Shown here one piece after another: positions 1 to 9,464 of a stretch of 64,000 nucleotides of DNA (position 1 is its first letter; every line of letters begins with the position of its first letter). Under the pieces are notes generated by a model. The model was not told the DNA's origin. It did no database searches and saw only the letters and a program-made list of their open reading frames with translations. The position numbers and the translations under genes are program-made. Location: assembly GCF_023078275.1 (NCBI RefSeq), contig NC_062982.1, positions 1,541,001-1,605,000 on the forward strand. Direction: 5' to 3'. The DNA comes from Leguminivora glycinivorella. Taxonomy: Eukaryota > Arthropoda > Insecta > Lepidoptera > Tortricidae.

Positions 1-73
1 TGAGTAATAATGTAGCCGTATTTGACCCAATGGCAATTGCGATTCATTCTAAGTTAGTAAGTTTTTAATTTAC

Positions 74-222
74 CGTATGTTCTCGACGATATCTCTCGGG
101 TTGTACTGCGGGATCTTGGTGGACCAGCCAGTGCCGATGCCCTCAGCGCCGTTGACCAGTAACATCGGCAGGATGGGGATGTAGTACATCGGCTCGATCT
201 TCTGGTTGTCTTCAAACTCGTG
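74..222 (-). CDS. Top2: Top2 exon 6, tower-domain start
   Basis: Acceptor CCCCCACAG at 223-224, donor CGGTAAAT at 72-73. Encodes HEFEDNQKIEPMYYIP, then LVNGAEGIGTGWSTKIP and YNPRDIVENIR, matching the segment that follows the catalytic tyrosine in all eukaryotic Top2 proteins. The gene continues left of position 1. Confidence 0.94.
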
Positions 223-3200
223 CTGTGGGGGAGAATTATAATTAGGTGGAGTTAAGTTACATAATTTATTAAAAAAAAAATATTCTAAGAGCCCTTTCAC
301 ACAAGGGGCTTAAAAATGAGAGTTTTCCAGGAATTCGCCGTGAGCTAATGTTTTCAAAGAAACAACGCACATAAAAATTGTCTACACTTAGGCCGACTTT
401 AGTATCACCAAAGAAGAGGGGGGGGAATTCTGAAAATGCCCATATAAATAAATAAATATTATAGGACATTCTTACACAGATTGACTGAGCCCCACGATAA
501 GCTCAAGATGGCTTGTGTTGCAGGTACTCAGACAACGATATATATATAATATACAAATACTTATATACATAGAAAACATCCATGACTCAGGAACAAATAT
601 CTGTGCTCATCACACAAATAAATGCCCTTACCGGGATTGGAACCCGGGACCGCGGCTTAGCAGGCAGGGTCACTACGCGCTAGGCCAGACAGGTCGTCAG
701 TTACTATTACTAGGCAGTTTTCTCTTACCACTAGCAGCGGGTCATCATGAGGGTGGAATATCAGCCTCGCCAGCGGTGACATGAGCGTGAAGATGTATCT
801 GGGACTGGCCGAGTCCTTGCCTCCGCTGAGTCTGGTACCGAACTGGCCTCGGGGCTCCAGGAGGTTGATGTTGTTGGAGCCCACGTAGTTCTGGGCCAAG
901 TTGACGATGGTCATTGAGAGGGACTGCTCACCTGTTGAGTTAGATGTAAAACATTAGTATACAAGATTTTAAATTTTCAATTTTACACAATTTAATCTGT
1001 TTCAATTCTGACTTATTCCGTCTATTTTCTTTTAGAGTCGTCGGCAACCCGAACCCTCCTTGGAACTTGTGCACTCCTTTTACTGTGTATTTAACACAGC
1101 AAAAGGGAATGTACAAGTTTCCAATGGGGTGGGGCAACGCGCATGTGACACTCTTAAGAGTTGCAGGCGTCCATAGATTACGGTGACCGCTTTCCATCAG
1201 GAGGGCCGTACGCTTGTTTGCCACCGACGTAGTATAAAAAAAAATTATAACACCAATATCCACTCACATGCTTCCAGTAGCTAGAACTGCTTACACACCT
1301 CTGAACTGTTTTCAGTAGCTGTGGCTACATAGCAGAGTATTGAAATATTTGATGAATTTTATGTTAAAGCGATTTAGAGCACCTTTAATAAAAATCCAAA
1401 TCACGTGAGTAGATATTTGTGTGAAAATGTTCAAATATAGAAAATATTTCGCTGCACAAGAAACTGAGGACGGAAATAAAATCTGCGCTGCGTAATTACG
1501 GTTTTGAAGTATCTAAATTGAAGTTAAGCAGGAGTGGCCTTTTTTGAGGCGACAAACAGGTCGCCTTGGATATTACTGAACTTGAAAGCGACCACATGGA
1601 CACCCGAAACAAAGAAAGGTTGAGAGTGTGGTGCTGGCCTTTAAGATTAAGATGAGCGCTACGCTATTTTCTTAAAGGTTTGAAGTTCGTATCGATACGG
1701 AAACACCGCAGGCGACAGTACATTCCACAGTTCTTCGACGGACCTTCATGCGCTATTATGTGTGGGTAATTTAAGGGCCAATTGCATCAACCACATTTGA
1801 CAGACATCATCGTCACGCAGCAGACGTCTATGGAACTTCTCATACAATAAAATTTAACAAATGCTTTAACGGTGACAGACGCTTTGATGCAACCTGCCAT
1901 AAGTCTTTGTAAGTTACAATCATGTGCGCGTCATATTGGGCTGCAGCCGCACACGTCAATTGACGTCTTCGGCAATCAAAGGGTTAAAGTAATCAAGGTT
2001 ACGTACCGTGATGGTAGGCAGAGTGTTCAGCAACTGAACCAGCCAATTGCGCCACCTTGACTTCTCGCTTGTCGTTGCGCTTGATGCACGTGAAGATCAC
2101 TTTGCGCTGGCCCGGCTTTAGACCGTCCACCATTGACGGGATAGACCTGGAGAATACCTTTAATTAGCATAAATATAACAGTAACACTGTAACTAATCGC
2201 TGCAGGCCCTGTGCTGGAGCACAATGCTAAGCTTGAGCCATTTTGCTGACACACAAACATGGTCGATTTTTTATTTATTGTTTGTTTCGAATTGTTTGAT
2301 GTGTATAAATAATAATAAAAAATAATAAAAAAGGTCCTCAGGCACGTAGAAAATAAGGGTACCTTACATATAGAACGCCACATAGACATAGCTAAAAAAT
2401 ATAACTACAGGAATTTTAATACAGGACATTTTCTCTGAAAATGATGTCTGAATAATAGATTGGTTTCTTACCTAACATTGTCACCATTAGAGAAGAGAAC
2501 CAGCTCCAAATTAACGAAATCCGAATACGAGACAGCCTTAGTCTCCTTAGTGTACAAATATCTCTCCGGCAGCCCAATCTCCTTTCTACGCTTCACTTCA
2601 TCCATGTGGTTCGTCAACCACTCCTTCCTCTGATCAGCGCCTTTCTTCGAAAAGGCCAATTCAATATGGTGGTCGTCCGTAGGTCCACCGTACTTGAACT
2701 TAATCCTATGCCTTTCCATGTTCTGGAAATATTCTTTAGCCTCCTTGGATGTGGAGGTACCCAAACCTTTGTAGTACTTTATATTGTATGTGTGATGGTT
2801 ATCTGTGTCTCTCTTCCACTCCTCGAACTCCGGGAGAGAGTAGAAAGATATCTCTTTGTCTTTCTTTGTCGCTTTCACGATAGGCGTGATGAATTCTTCT
2901 AAAAATGGGAGTTTGAGCAGTTCGGGCCAGTTGTGATGTATGAAGTTGATAATTAGACCTTTAATATGAGAACCGTCCTGATCCTGATCGGCCATAATCA
3001 TGCATTTACCGTAACGCAAGGATTTTAAGTCATCCATAGTGTTATACTTCTTCTTATATTGAAGACCAAGGATCTTAATCAGGTTATTGATCTCGACATT
3101 CTCAAGAACCTGCTTGTGCGACGCGTCTCTCACGTTCAAAGGTTTACCCTTCAGTGGGAAGACTCCGTAGTGGTCCCGGCCGACTACACTGAGCCCAGAC

Positions 3201-6200
3201 ACGGCTAAAGTCTTGGCTGAGTCTCCCTCAGTGAGAATCAAAGTGCAGAGATGTGCATTTTTCGTACCGGCGTCGTTCGCGTCTTCTAACTTCGGTATAC
3301 CTTTGAGTTTACTCTGTTTTTTACCAGAAGTCTTTACAAGTTCGGCTTGGGCCTTAAACTTGGCCCAAGTGAGGACAGACTCAACCAGCCCACTCTTGCT
3401 CACCGCTGTTATAAACTTCTCCGTAAATGTGCATTTTGAACCAAAGCTCTTCGCTTGAAGAGTCATGTTTTCTTTTGTCTGCGAGTCAAAGGTTGGGTTC
3501 ACAATTAAACAATTAATGAACAGCCACATGTGATTCTTAACTTGGAAAGGCTTAATATTAACGCCACCTTTGTTTTTCTTCTTTAATACTTCAATTACGT
3601 GCTTAACAATATTATCAGATACTGAGTCAACGTGTTTTCCACCTTTAGTGGTGGCGATAGAGTTTACGAAGGAGACCTGTTGGAATCCTCTGTCAGAGAG
3701 AGTCAAAGCGACCTCCCAGCGGTCATTGACTTTCTCGTAGACAACCTTCAACGGCTGTCCGTTCTCATCTTCTTTACCCTTGATATATAAGTCTATATAA
3801 TCCTTAAACTTATTGATTTTCAATCTTTCACCATTAAGGTAGACTTTAACTCCTGCGGTTGAGGCGGCGACGTCGTAAGCTCGGCGCGACATGAGTGCAA
3901 TGATGTCATCTTCCAGCTTCTCCATTTTAAACTTAGCCAAATCGGGGCTAAACGTCACTTTAGTAAAATCGTCATCTCGTCCCGCCTCTTTAATTTTAGG
4001 CTCGGAAGCCTTCGTCATGTTGGATCCCCAGGTTTGCTTGAAATGTTTTTTGTACTGTTTGGAAGCGGTTTCAACTGTGAATTTTGTGGAGAAGATGTTG
4101 CAGAGTTTGGCACCGTAGCCGTTTCTGCCTCCGGTAACTTTCTCCTCTTCGTCGTTGTAGTTGGATGAGGTGAGGAGGTGGCCGAAGATCATGGTGGGCA
4201 CGTACATCTTCTCTTCCTTGTGCATGACGACTGGGATGCCGCAGCCGTTGTTGTACACGGAGATAGTGTTTGTTTCTTGGTTGATGTCAATTCTAATTAC
4301 GTCCATTTTGGGATCTCTTTGCTTGTTGTCAGCCGCGTTCACGAGGATTTCATCATATATCTTGTATAAACCTGTAAAACATAAGATTTTTTTATTGAAA
4401 CAAGTTTATGTTCTTAGGATAGAGCAACAGTAAGCAAGATGACTCAACAATTATTAAAACGATTTTAGACAACCGTAATTTTAATTACGTCAGTGTTAAG
4501 TTATGAGCTTACTTATGCACATTACTTGCACCTATTGGTATTTCAATTTTTAAAGATTTTTTTCATATAAGGTCCTAGTCGGCAACTACCCCTCTTGAGT
4601 CTTGTTTACCTTTTATTTCTTTTATTTCATAAGATTGGTTCAAAGCCGTAACCAACATACATACATTACATACATACTAGAATACCACAATTTTTATGAT
4701 TCATGTGTTAATTAAATTTCAAGTTGTATTGAGCAATAATTTCACAATAGTTAGCTTCATTTTGTAATGAATAATTAATACAATGACATGAAATATAAAT
4801 AAAGACTACTAAGGACTGTGTTGACTTAGTAAGTATATATGCAAAAATTTCACCAATTTGAAAAGAAGAAGTTTAATTTGAAATTCTTCCGCAGTCACCA
4901 GTTGATCATTGAATGTTGTAAAGAGTTTGAAAGGCGGGGTGTATGTGTGTGTGTGTGTGTGTAGTGGCTATTGCATTAAACAAATGCAATATTTTGATTT
5001 GAAGAAATTGGTGCAGCATCATTATAAACATAATATGTGAGTGTGCATGGGAAAACCCACTTTGTTGATTGCTATAAAACCGCTTTGTCAGTTTATTCAT
5101 ATAAAGATAAAAGTAAATCTCGCCCTAATGGTAACCGACAACTGGGACGTTTTACTAAACACACTCACATATTTTGACATTTATGATAACAAGACCATAC
5201 TTAAGTCATTAGAAATTCCCAGAAAATCTTGATGCAACAAGTATTTTCTTAAATGTCACTGTTTTTAACCTCAAGAAGTAAATAAAGAACATACCCGGCA
5301 CGAAATTGAGCTCCTTCTGAACCATGCACTCCTTCTCCTTGTCAAAGACCCACATGGTCTCATGGGCCCGCTCAACGGACCCGATGTATGTGTCCGGACG
5401 GAGGAGGATGTGCTCCAGTTGAGATTTCTTCTGGTAAATCTTCTCGATAGAACCCTTCTGGTTCTTGGCTGCGGGCGCCGCCTGGGCATCCCCGGTGCCG
5501 TTTGTGGCTGCCGACATCTTGTTGAACATAGACTGGAAAGGGATTTTGATAATCATTAAATAAACTAGCACTAATATTGTATCCTAGATACAATTTTAAA
5601 TAAATTAGTAGAGTAGGGAGCACCCAGAAGTCTAGGAAAGACATTTTACATTTTCTACGGAATCAAAATTGTAATTTGTAAACTTGTAAACTTGAAAACC
5701 GTAACTGTAATTTGTGAATGGAGAGCTTTGGTGCGAAAAATAACGAGCTCATGTGGTCGCGACCCTCAGCCATGATTTTTTCAGGAAGAAAAAGAAGAAT
5801 TTGTGAACTGATTGTGTTTTGTAATTTGTCTTGGATAACATTTTTATTTGTAAAATCTACAAAATTAAAAACATGTTATCAAGAGTTTTCCGCTCAAAAA
5901 CTACTGAACCTAACTGCACTACTTTTGTTTTTTTTCATCATATGGTTCAAAAATTAGAGGGGGAGGACGCACTTTTTTTCCTTTAGGTTCAAATACCTAT
6001 CCAACAATATATCACAGTTGGGGTTGGAATTATCAGCCCCCACTTTACATGTACGGGGGTACCCTAATAAAACATTTTTTTCTATTTTTTATTTTTGCAC
6101 TTTGTCGGCGTGATTGATATACATATTGGTACCAAATTTCAGCTTTCTAGTCCTAACCGTTACTGAGATTATCCGCGGACGGACGGACGGACGGACGGAC

Positions 6201-6885
6201 AGACAGACATGGCGAAACTATAAGGGTTCCTAGTTGACTACGGAACCCTAAAAACATGTTATCAAGAACAAGATGCTATAATTTGTAACTGAACAGTTTT
6301 AGCTAAAGAGGTTTAGGTTCATTTTATATACTACCCATTCCATTATTAATTAGGGAAACTAGCTTCTTAGTACAAATAATTCAATAAGGCTAAAATAAAC
6401 ATAATGTAAGAAATTCCATCTTTCAAGTTGCCCAACATGACATTATATATTATCTTCAACGAAGGTCAATATGATCCGTTACTTCAAACAGAGAGAAATT
6501 ATATCTACCCTCGACCCCCAAAACATAAGCATCTAAAAATTATTATAACCCCACAAGTGTACAATCATAGTCAACCGTTAAACTGATCAAACCGAATACC
6601 ATGAGTTAAATAATTACAGAGCCCTGTTGATCAATAACAACGAGCTGTTGCAATAATAAATACATTATGGAGTCCCGTGAAAGTACATACCTATGTAACG
6701 GTTGCAAAAAGAACTTGTTAATTCACAGTGAACACTAAAGAATATAATATACCCTAAGAACATCCATAACAGCAACACGATATCGAGTTAAAGTATGCAT
6801 GGAAATTCACAACAACAAAATAGAATTTTGACCGTTACCGACCAAAATGCCGCCAAGATTTAGCACTCACCTTTATATCAGCCAT
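74..6885 (-). CDS. Top2: DNA topoisomerase II (partial; C-terminal part off the left edge)
   Basis: Type IIA topoisomerase, an ATP-driven enzyme that passes one duplex through a transient double-strand break in another; acts in the nucleus in replication, transcription and chromosome segregation. Six coding exons on the minus strand: 6871-6885, 5295-5532, 2472-4371, 2007-2146, 729-931, 74-222. All junctions are GT/AG and the phases add up (about 881 codons seen; metazoan Top2 is roughly 1400-1600 aa, so the rest of the cleavage core and the C-terminal domain lie outside). Domain order is GHKL ATPase, transducer with QTK loop, TOPRIM with EGDSA and DQDQD, winged helix, then the catalytic tyrosine in SPRYIFT near residue 810. 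The start at 6885 is chosen because MADIK is followed by a perfect donor and splices in frame to SMFNKMSAATNG. Introns carry transposon relics. It is divergent from the TMEM223-like gene about 2.2 kb away. Family identity is certain from sequence motifs; no damage was seen in the exons. Confidence 0.96.
447..693 (-). mobile_element. tRNA-derived SINE in Top2 intron 5
   Basis: Read on the minus strand, the head carries a tRNA-like A box (GGCCTAGCGCGTAGTG) and B box close to GGTTCCAATCCCGG, a body with TTATTTGTGTGATGAGCAC, and an AATAAAT-type tail at 447-470. Two further copies lie at 41312-41589 (minus) and 43327-43606 (plus). The tRNA-like head is SINE-borne, not a tRNA gene. Confidence 0.85.
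729..931 (-). CDS. Top2: Top2 exon 5, catalytic tyrosine exon
   Basis: Begins GEQSLSMTIVNLAQNYVGSN and contains GGKDSASPRYIFT. The Tyr in RYIFT (about residue 810 in this model) is the residue that forms the phosphotyrosyl bond with DNA in type IIA enzymes; the preceding Arg is also conserved. The donor after the codon for V in DDPLLV is GTAAGA (phase 0). Confidence 0.95.
1098..1247 (+). mobile_element. 5'-truncated LINE 3' end in Top2 intron 4
   Basis: Matches the 3' end of the Jockey-type LINE at 36682-37672: GTACAAGTTTCCAATGGG, a segment coding GNARxxDT, then GCGTCCATAGATTACGGTGA and a poly-A tail. Only the last 150 bp are present, which is typical of target-primed 5' truncation. A second degraded LINE-like patch (GGACACCCGAAAC...) lies at about 1585-1745. 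Confidence 0.75.
2007..2146 (-). CDS. Top2: Top2 exon 4, winged-helix domain
   Basis: 140-bp exon between acceptor TTCTCCAG and donor GGTACGT. Encodes RSIPSMVDGLKPGQRK, then a Lys/Arg-rich stretch, then QLAGSVAEHSAYHHG, the hallmark start of the Top2 DNA-gate (WHD) region. It splits an Arg codon at its 5' side and a Gly codon at its 3' side, both restored by neighbours. Confidence 0.95.
2472..4371 (-). CDS. Top2: Top2 exon 3, ATPase, transducer and TOPRIM
   Basis: A 1.9-kb exon. Visible motifs in order: EILVNAADNK (N box, Mg-binding Asn), NNGCGIPV (G1 box), GRNGYGAKLCNIF (ATP lid with P-loop-like glycines), DSQTKENM (QTK loop that senses the gamma-phosphate), LILTEGDSAK (TOPRIM glutamate), MADQDQDGSH (TOPRIM metal aspartates) and YYKGLGTSTSKEA. 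Acceptor TTTTACAG at 4372-4373, donor AGGTAAGA at 2471. All key residues are intact. Several long open frames on the opposite strand across this exon are shadows. Confidence 0.97.
4944..4962 (+). repeat. (GT)n microsatellite
   Basis: About nine and a half GT units in Top2 intron 2. The rest of this intron (4372-5294) shows no recognisable element. Confidence 0.9.
5295..5532 (-). CDS. Top2: Top2 exon 2, N-terminal tail and start of ATPase domain
   Basis: Encodes a low-complexity Ala/Gly-rich tail and then the conserved stretch SIEKIYQKKSQLEHILLRPD and TYIGSVERAHETMWVF, the strap and first strands of the Top2 GHKL ATPase. It ends in NFVPG with donor GGTATGT; phase 1 into the next exon completes the Gly codon. 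Confidence 0.95.
5884..6253 (+). mobile_element. CCGGCCAAG-family repeat, 5'-truncated (Top2 intron 1)
   Basis: Contains CTACTGAACC near its left end, a GGTTCAAAAATTAGAGGGGG block, a (GGAC)n run at 6176-6199 and the right end GACTACGGAACCCTAAAAA. The same order of blocks occurs at 51259-51804, 53431-53781 and 54705-55272. It lacks the left 60 bp (AAAAACCGGCCAAGAGCG...). Class unknown; full copies have short inverted ends (AGGGTTCCGTAGT / ACTACGGAACCCT). Confidence 0.85.
6871..6885 (-). CDS. Top2: Top2 coding exon 1 (5 codons)
   Basis: The minus strand reads ATG GCT GAT ATA AAG then GTGAGT, a consensus donor. It joins in frame to the acceptor TTTCCAG at 5533-5534 (phase 0). The context CAAAATGG is a good start context. 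An alternative is initiation at ATG codons at 5515-5529 in the next exon, which would make this exon 5' UTR; the in-frame junction favours coding. Confidence 0.75.
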
Positions 6886-7150
6886 TTTGTGCGTGGTGCT
6901 TTTAAAAGCGTGTGCGATCAACGCGATATGTTGATTGTCTTAAAATTAAGACAAAACGTGAGTAACTAGTAATTACTTTTGAAAGTTAACATTTTTAATT
7001 CTAATAATTTGCAATTGCACGACAACCACAAAATGACGACGCGCTGACAATGTCCATAGACAAGAAAAACAAATTGTTCTATAAACGGCTAGACGCGTTT
7101 TGTCTATGGTCAGAGGACGCCGGTTGCAAGCCGGTTGTTTCAGTAACTTT
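6886..7150 (-). promoter_or_regulatory. Probable Top2 5' UTR and promoter region
   Basis: Sequence just upstream of the Top2 start. No TATA box is obvious. TGTCCATAGACAAGAAAA and its near-inverse TTTTGTCTATGGTCAGAGG at 7050-7117 form an imperfect inverted repeat. The assignment is positional only. Confidence 0.35.
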
Positions 7151-7199
7151 ATGCTACATTTACACCCCTGCCAAGACTTGGCAAAAATAATATTTTAGT

Positions 7200-7855
7200 A
7201 CAAACGCTCTTCTTCTTTTTCTTTGCATCCTGTTACCCTCTGCTGGGGTGTAGGGCTCTAATCATATTTCTCCATTTACTCCGGTCTTGGGCAGTTTGGG
7301 TGACCTCCTCCCACCCCATGCCCTGAGCTCCTGCTCGTAGTATCTTCTTAGTAGTTTGTGTGCTGAACCGAACGACGCCAGGTCAATTTAGGGCGGTATG
7401 GTTTGCGCTTTCCGGGTACATTCCAGGGGGCGATTTTTGAGTCTCACTCTCACTAAAATACCGGTTGAAAACGGTGAATTGCCTATTATTTTCAGTGACA
7501 ATTTTCTGAATTCGAACGCCGTGAGACTCAAAAATCGGCCCCCAGGTGAAGGCCATTTTGAATAGATGGGTATCAGGTTTTCTGAAGATGTGTCCAATCC
7601 AATGTCATTTCCGCGTCTGTATTTCTTCTTGTACGGGTGCTTGTCCAGTTATTCTCCATAAGTGGGCGTTTGTGATCCAGTTAGGCCAAAAGATACGCAG
7701 GATCTGCCTCAATCATTTGTTCACAAACACTTGGAGTTTTGACATTGGGTCTTTGCGGACAAACCAGGTCTCACACCCTTACAGTAATACGGCCTTTACA
7801 TTGGAATTGAAAATCCTCAGTTTAGTTCTTCTAGTCAGGGTCTAGGACCGGTTCC
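7200..7855 (-). pseudogene. Degraded RTE-type LINE, C-terminal region
   Basis: Read on the minus strand with frame breaks it gives VKAVLL-stop-GCETWFVRK, LWRITGQAPVQ and RKWHWIGHIFRKPDT, the familiar end of lepidopteran RTE-like reverse transcriptase proteins. An internal stop sits in the VKAVLLYG motif, and a 115-bp MITE splits it at 7427-7541. Non-functional. Confidence 0.75.
7427..7541. mobile_element. 115-bp MITE inside the RTE LINE relic
   Basis: Ends GGGGCGATTTTTGAGTCTCA and its inverse TGAGACTCAAAAATCGGCCC, flanked by CCAG on both sides (7423-7426 and 7542-7545), a probable 4-bp target duplication. Removing it restores the LINE reading across ...TTCCAGGTGAAGG..., which independently supports insertion. 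Confidence 0.8.
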
Positions 7856-7987
7856 ACACGCTCCACCACACCACGCTCAATGCTCTAACAACATTTACAT
7901 GCTTACAAGATTTGCCGTAATTACTCAGGCTATCGTTGATTTTACACCTATGTTCTAACACCAAATCGTTCCCTCCTCATCCTTTAA

Positions 7988-8805
7988 CCCTTCAGGTGGC
8001 GGAGCTACAAGTTGCATAGGGGATAAGTGGCACGGTCGTTTTATAAAACATTCCGTTAAGTGGCAGGCGCCGGGAGCCGGACTCTGGGAAAAACAAGCCG
8101 ATAAGTGGCAGGGACCGGTTCCCGGACCCCGTGCGACGATATACCTAAATATATAAATAAAACCGTCTAAAACTGTATCTAGCTTCCTCACACTTGCACG
8201 AACCATTCGTTAATAAACAAGGACGGCATTCAGTAAAGGTCCAACACCCTCAACTTCAAAACAGCTTGAAATATGACCCAATTTGATTGGACCAACCGCC
8301 TGCCATATTTGAGACACGTGTTTAAAAACCGTCTTTTTTGCAAAAATTGTACTGTAATATGTTAAAAAAAGGGATATAAGTGTAAATAAATGTATATTTA
8401 AGTCCCTGAATTACTTTTTTATACAATTTACTGTTTGTTTTCCTAAATAAAGTTACTTAAATACATGGAAGTGGAAAACGTAGCCACCTGATATTTGATC
8501 GAGTCTAGCAAAATTCACATAAATGGAATGTATTTTTTGCTATGGAATGATTTTAGCCGTTTCATAATGAATCCAGTGATATATGGTTTATGCACAACAT
8601 CCCTACACTTTTTGAGAAATTATAATTTTTGTATCACAAGTGACATTCGCGATGACCACCCGTGAGGGCCCCGCCACTCAAGGGTAAACTTTTTCTGTCA
8701 TTTTATCGGTATCCTTGCCACTCAACAGCTTTTTATTTCAAGTCCGGCTCCCGGTTACCTGCCACTTTACGTGCGGTCGGCTCCCGGATTTCGCCACCTG
8801 AAGGG
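7988..8805. mobile_element. Non-autonomous TTAA (piggyBac-like) element, 818 bp
   Basis: Flanked by TTAA at 7984-7987 and 8806-8809; ends CCCTTCAGGTGGCG and CGCCACCTGAAGGG are an exact 14-bp inverted pair. The CCCT start plus TTAA target is the piggyBac pattern. Near both ends the motif AAGTGGCA/TGCCACTT next to CCGGGAGCCGG-like words recurs, as expected for subterminal transposase sites. No transposase frame inside. Confidence 0.85.
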
Positions 8806-9085
8806 TTAAGTTCATGAGCTTGAGACAGACAAAAATCCTAAACGTATATTTACTGAATGCATTGAAAACAAATTGAAAAGCACGTCAATTACATACAGCT
8901 TGTGGACTTTTGCCAAGTCTTGGCAAAGCGTGTAAATGAAGTTTAGAAGACGCGATGATTAAAAAAATCACAACTGACACTGACAGTGACAGATTTGTGT
9001 CTTTACTTTTGAGGTTATGTCTTATAATGTATATGAGATATTACCAAAAAATACTAAGAAAATAATATAGCCACATAAATTAAAC

Positions 9086-9464
9086 ATGTCATTAATTTCT
9101 TTAGCTTCAGTTATACTGAGGAGAAGTGCCACATACCGAACATTACTACCATGTCGTCACTGTATCAAGATAAACGCACCTTTCAGCTCGGTTGCAACAA
9201 AAACAGTTCACGAAGTCAACACGAACATTGTAAAAGACGTTATTCTGTATAAATATGAAAATCCAAAATATTTTAAGTACATGAACGTGTTTGCAGTAGT
9301 GCAGTACATGTTTTGGATGTATTTGGGAGGATTTGCGTTCACGGCTTTGAAAGATGCACCCGTTGACCGGTCGACGATAACAGACGATACGCCGTGGTAT
9401 AGAAGGATAAATCTTGGTGATAATAAGTACAGGAATACGCTTGGTGGGATAGCTGTGCTTGTTG
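9086..9464 (+). CDS. TMEM223: TMEM223-like exon 1
   Basis: Presequence, first membrane segment and the start of the second. The ATG at 9086 is the first in frame; its context AAACATGTC is acceptable. Without splicing the frame runs on to a stop at about 9527. Confidence 0.85.

Larger units (their letters stand above)
7157..8938. mobile_element. Candidate 1.8-kb element with inverted ends between Top2 and TMEM223
   Basis: Left end CATTTACACCCC then TGCCAAGACTTGGCAAAA; right end is its inverse, TTTTGCCAAGTCTTGGCA then GTGTAAATG. Each end contains the 13-bp palindrome GCCAAG-W-CTTGGC. No clear target duplication was found, so it may instead be two solo ends. Inside are an RTE LINE relic, a 115-bp MITE and an 818-bp TTAA element. 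Confidence 0.5.

Noticed and set aside
2606..4433. Plus-strand open frames across 2606-2902, 3213-3458, 3891-4118 and 4161-4433
   Set aside because: Antisense shadows of the large Top2 exon, which has all family motifs on the minus strand.
6176..6210. GGAC/GACA microsatellite as an independent feature (also 31270-31310, 33160-33215, 55178-55230)
   Set aside because: Each run is an internal part of a known repeat family, not a separate locus.
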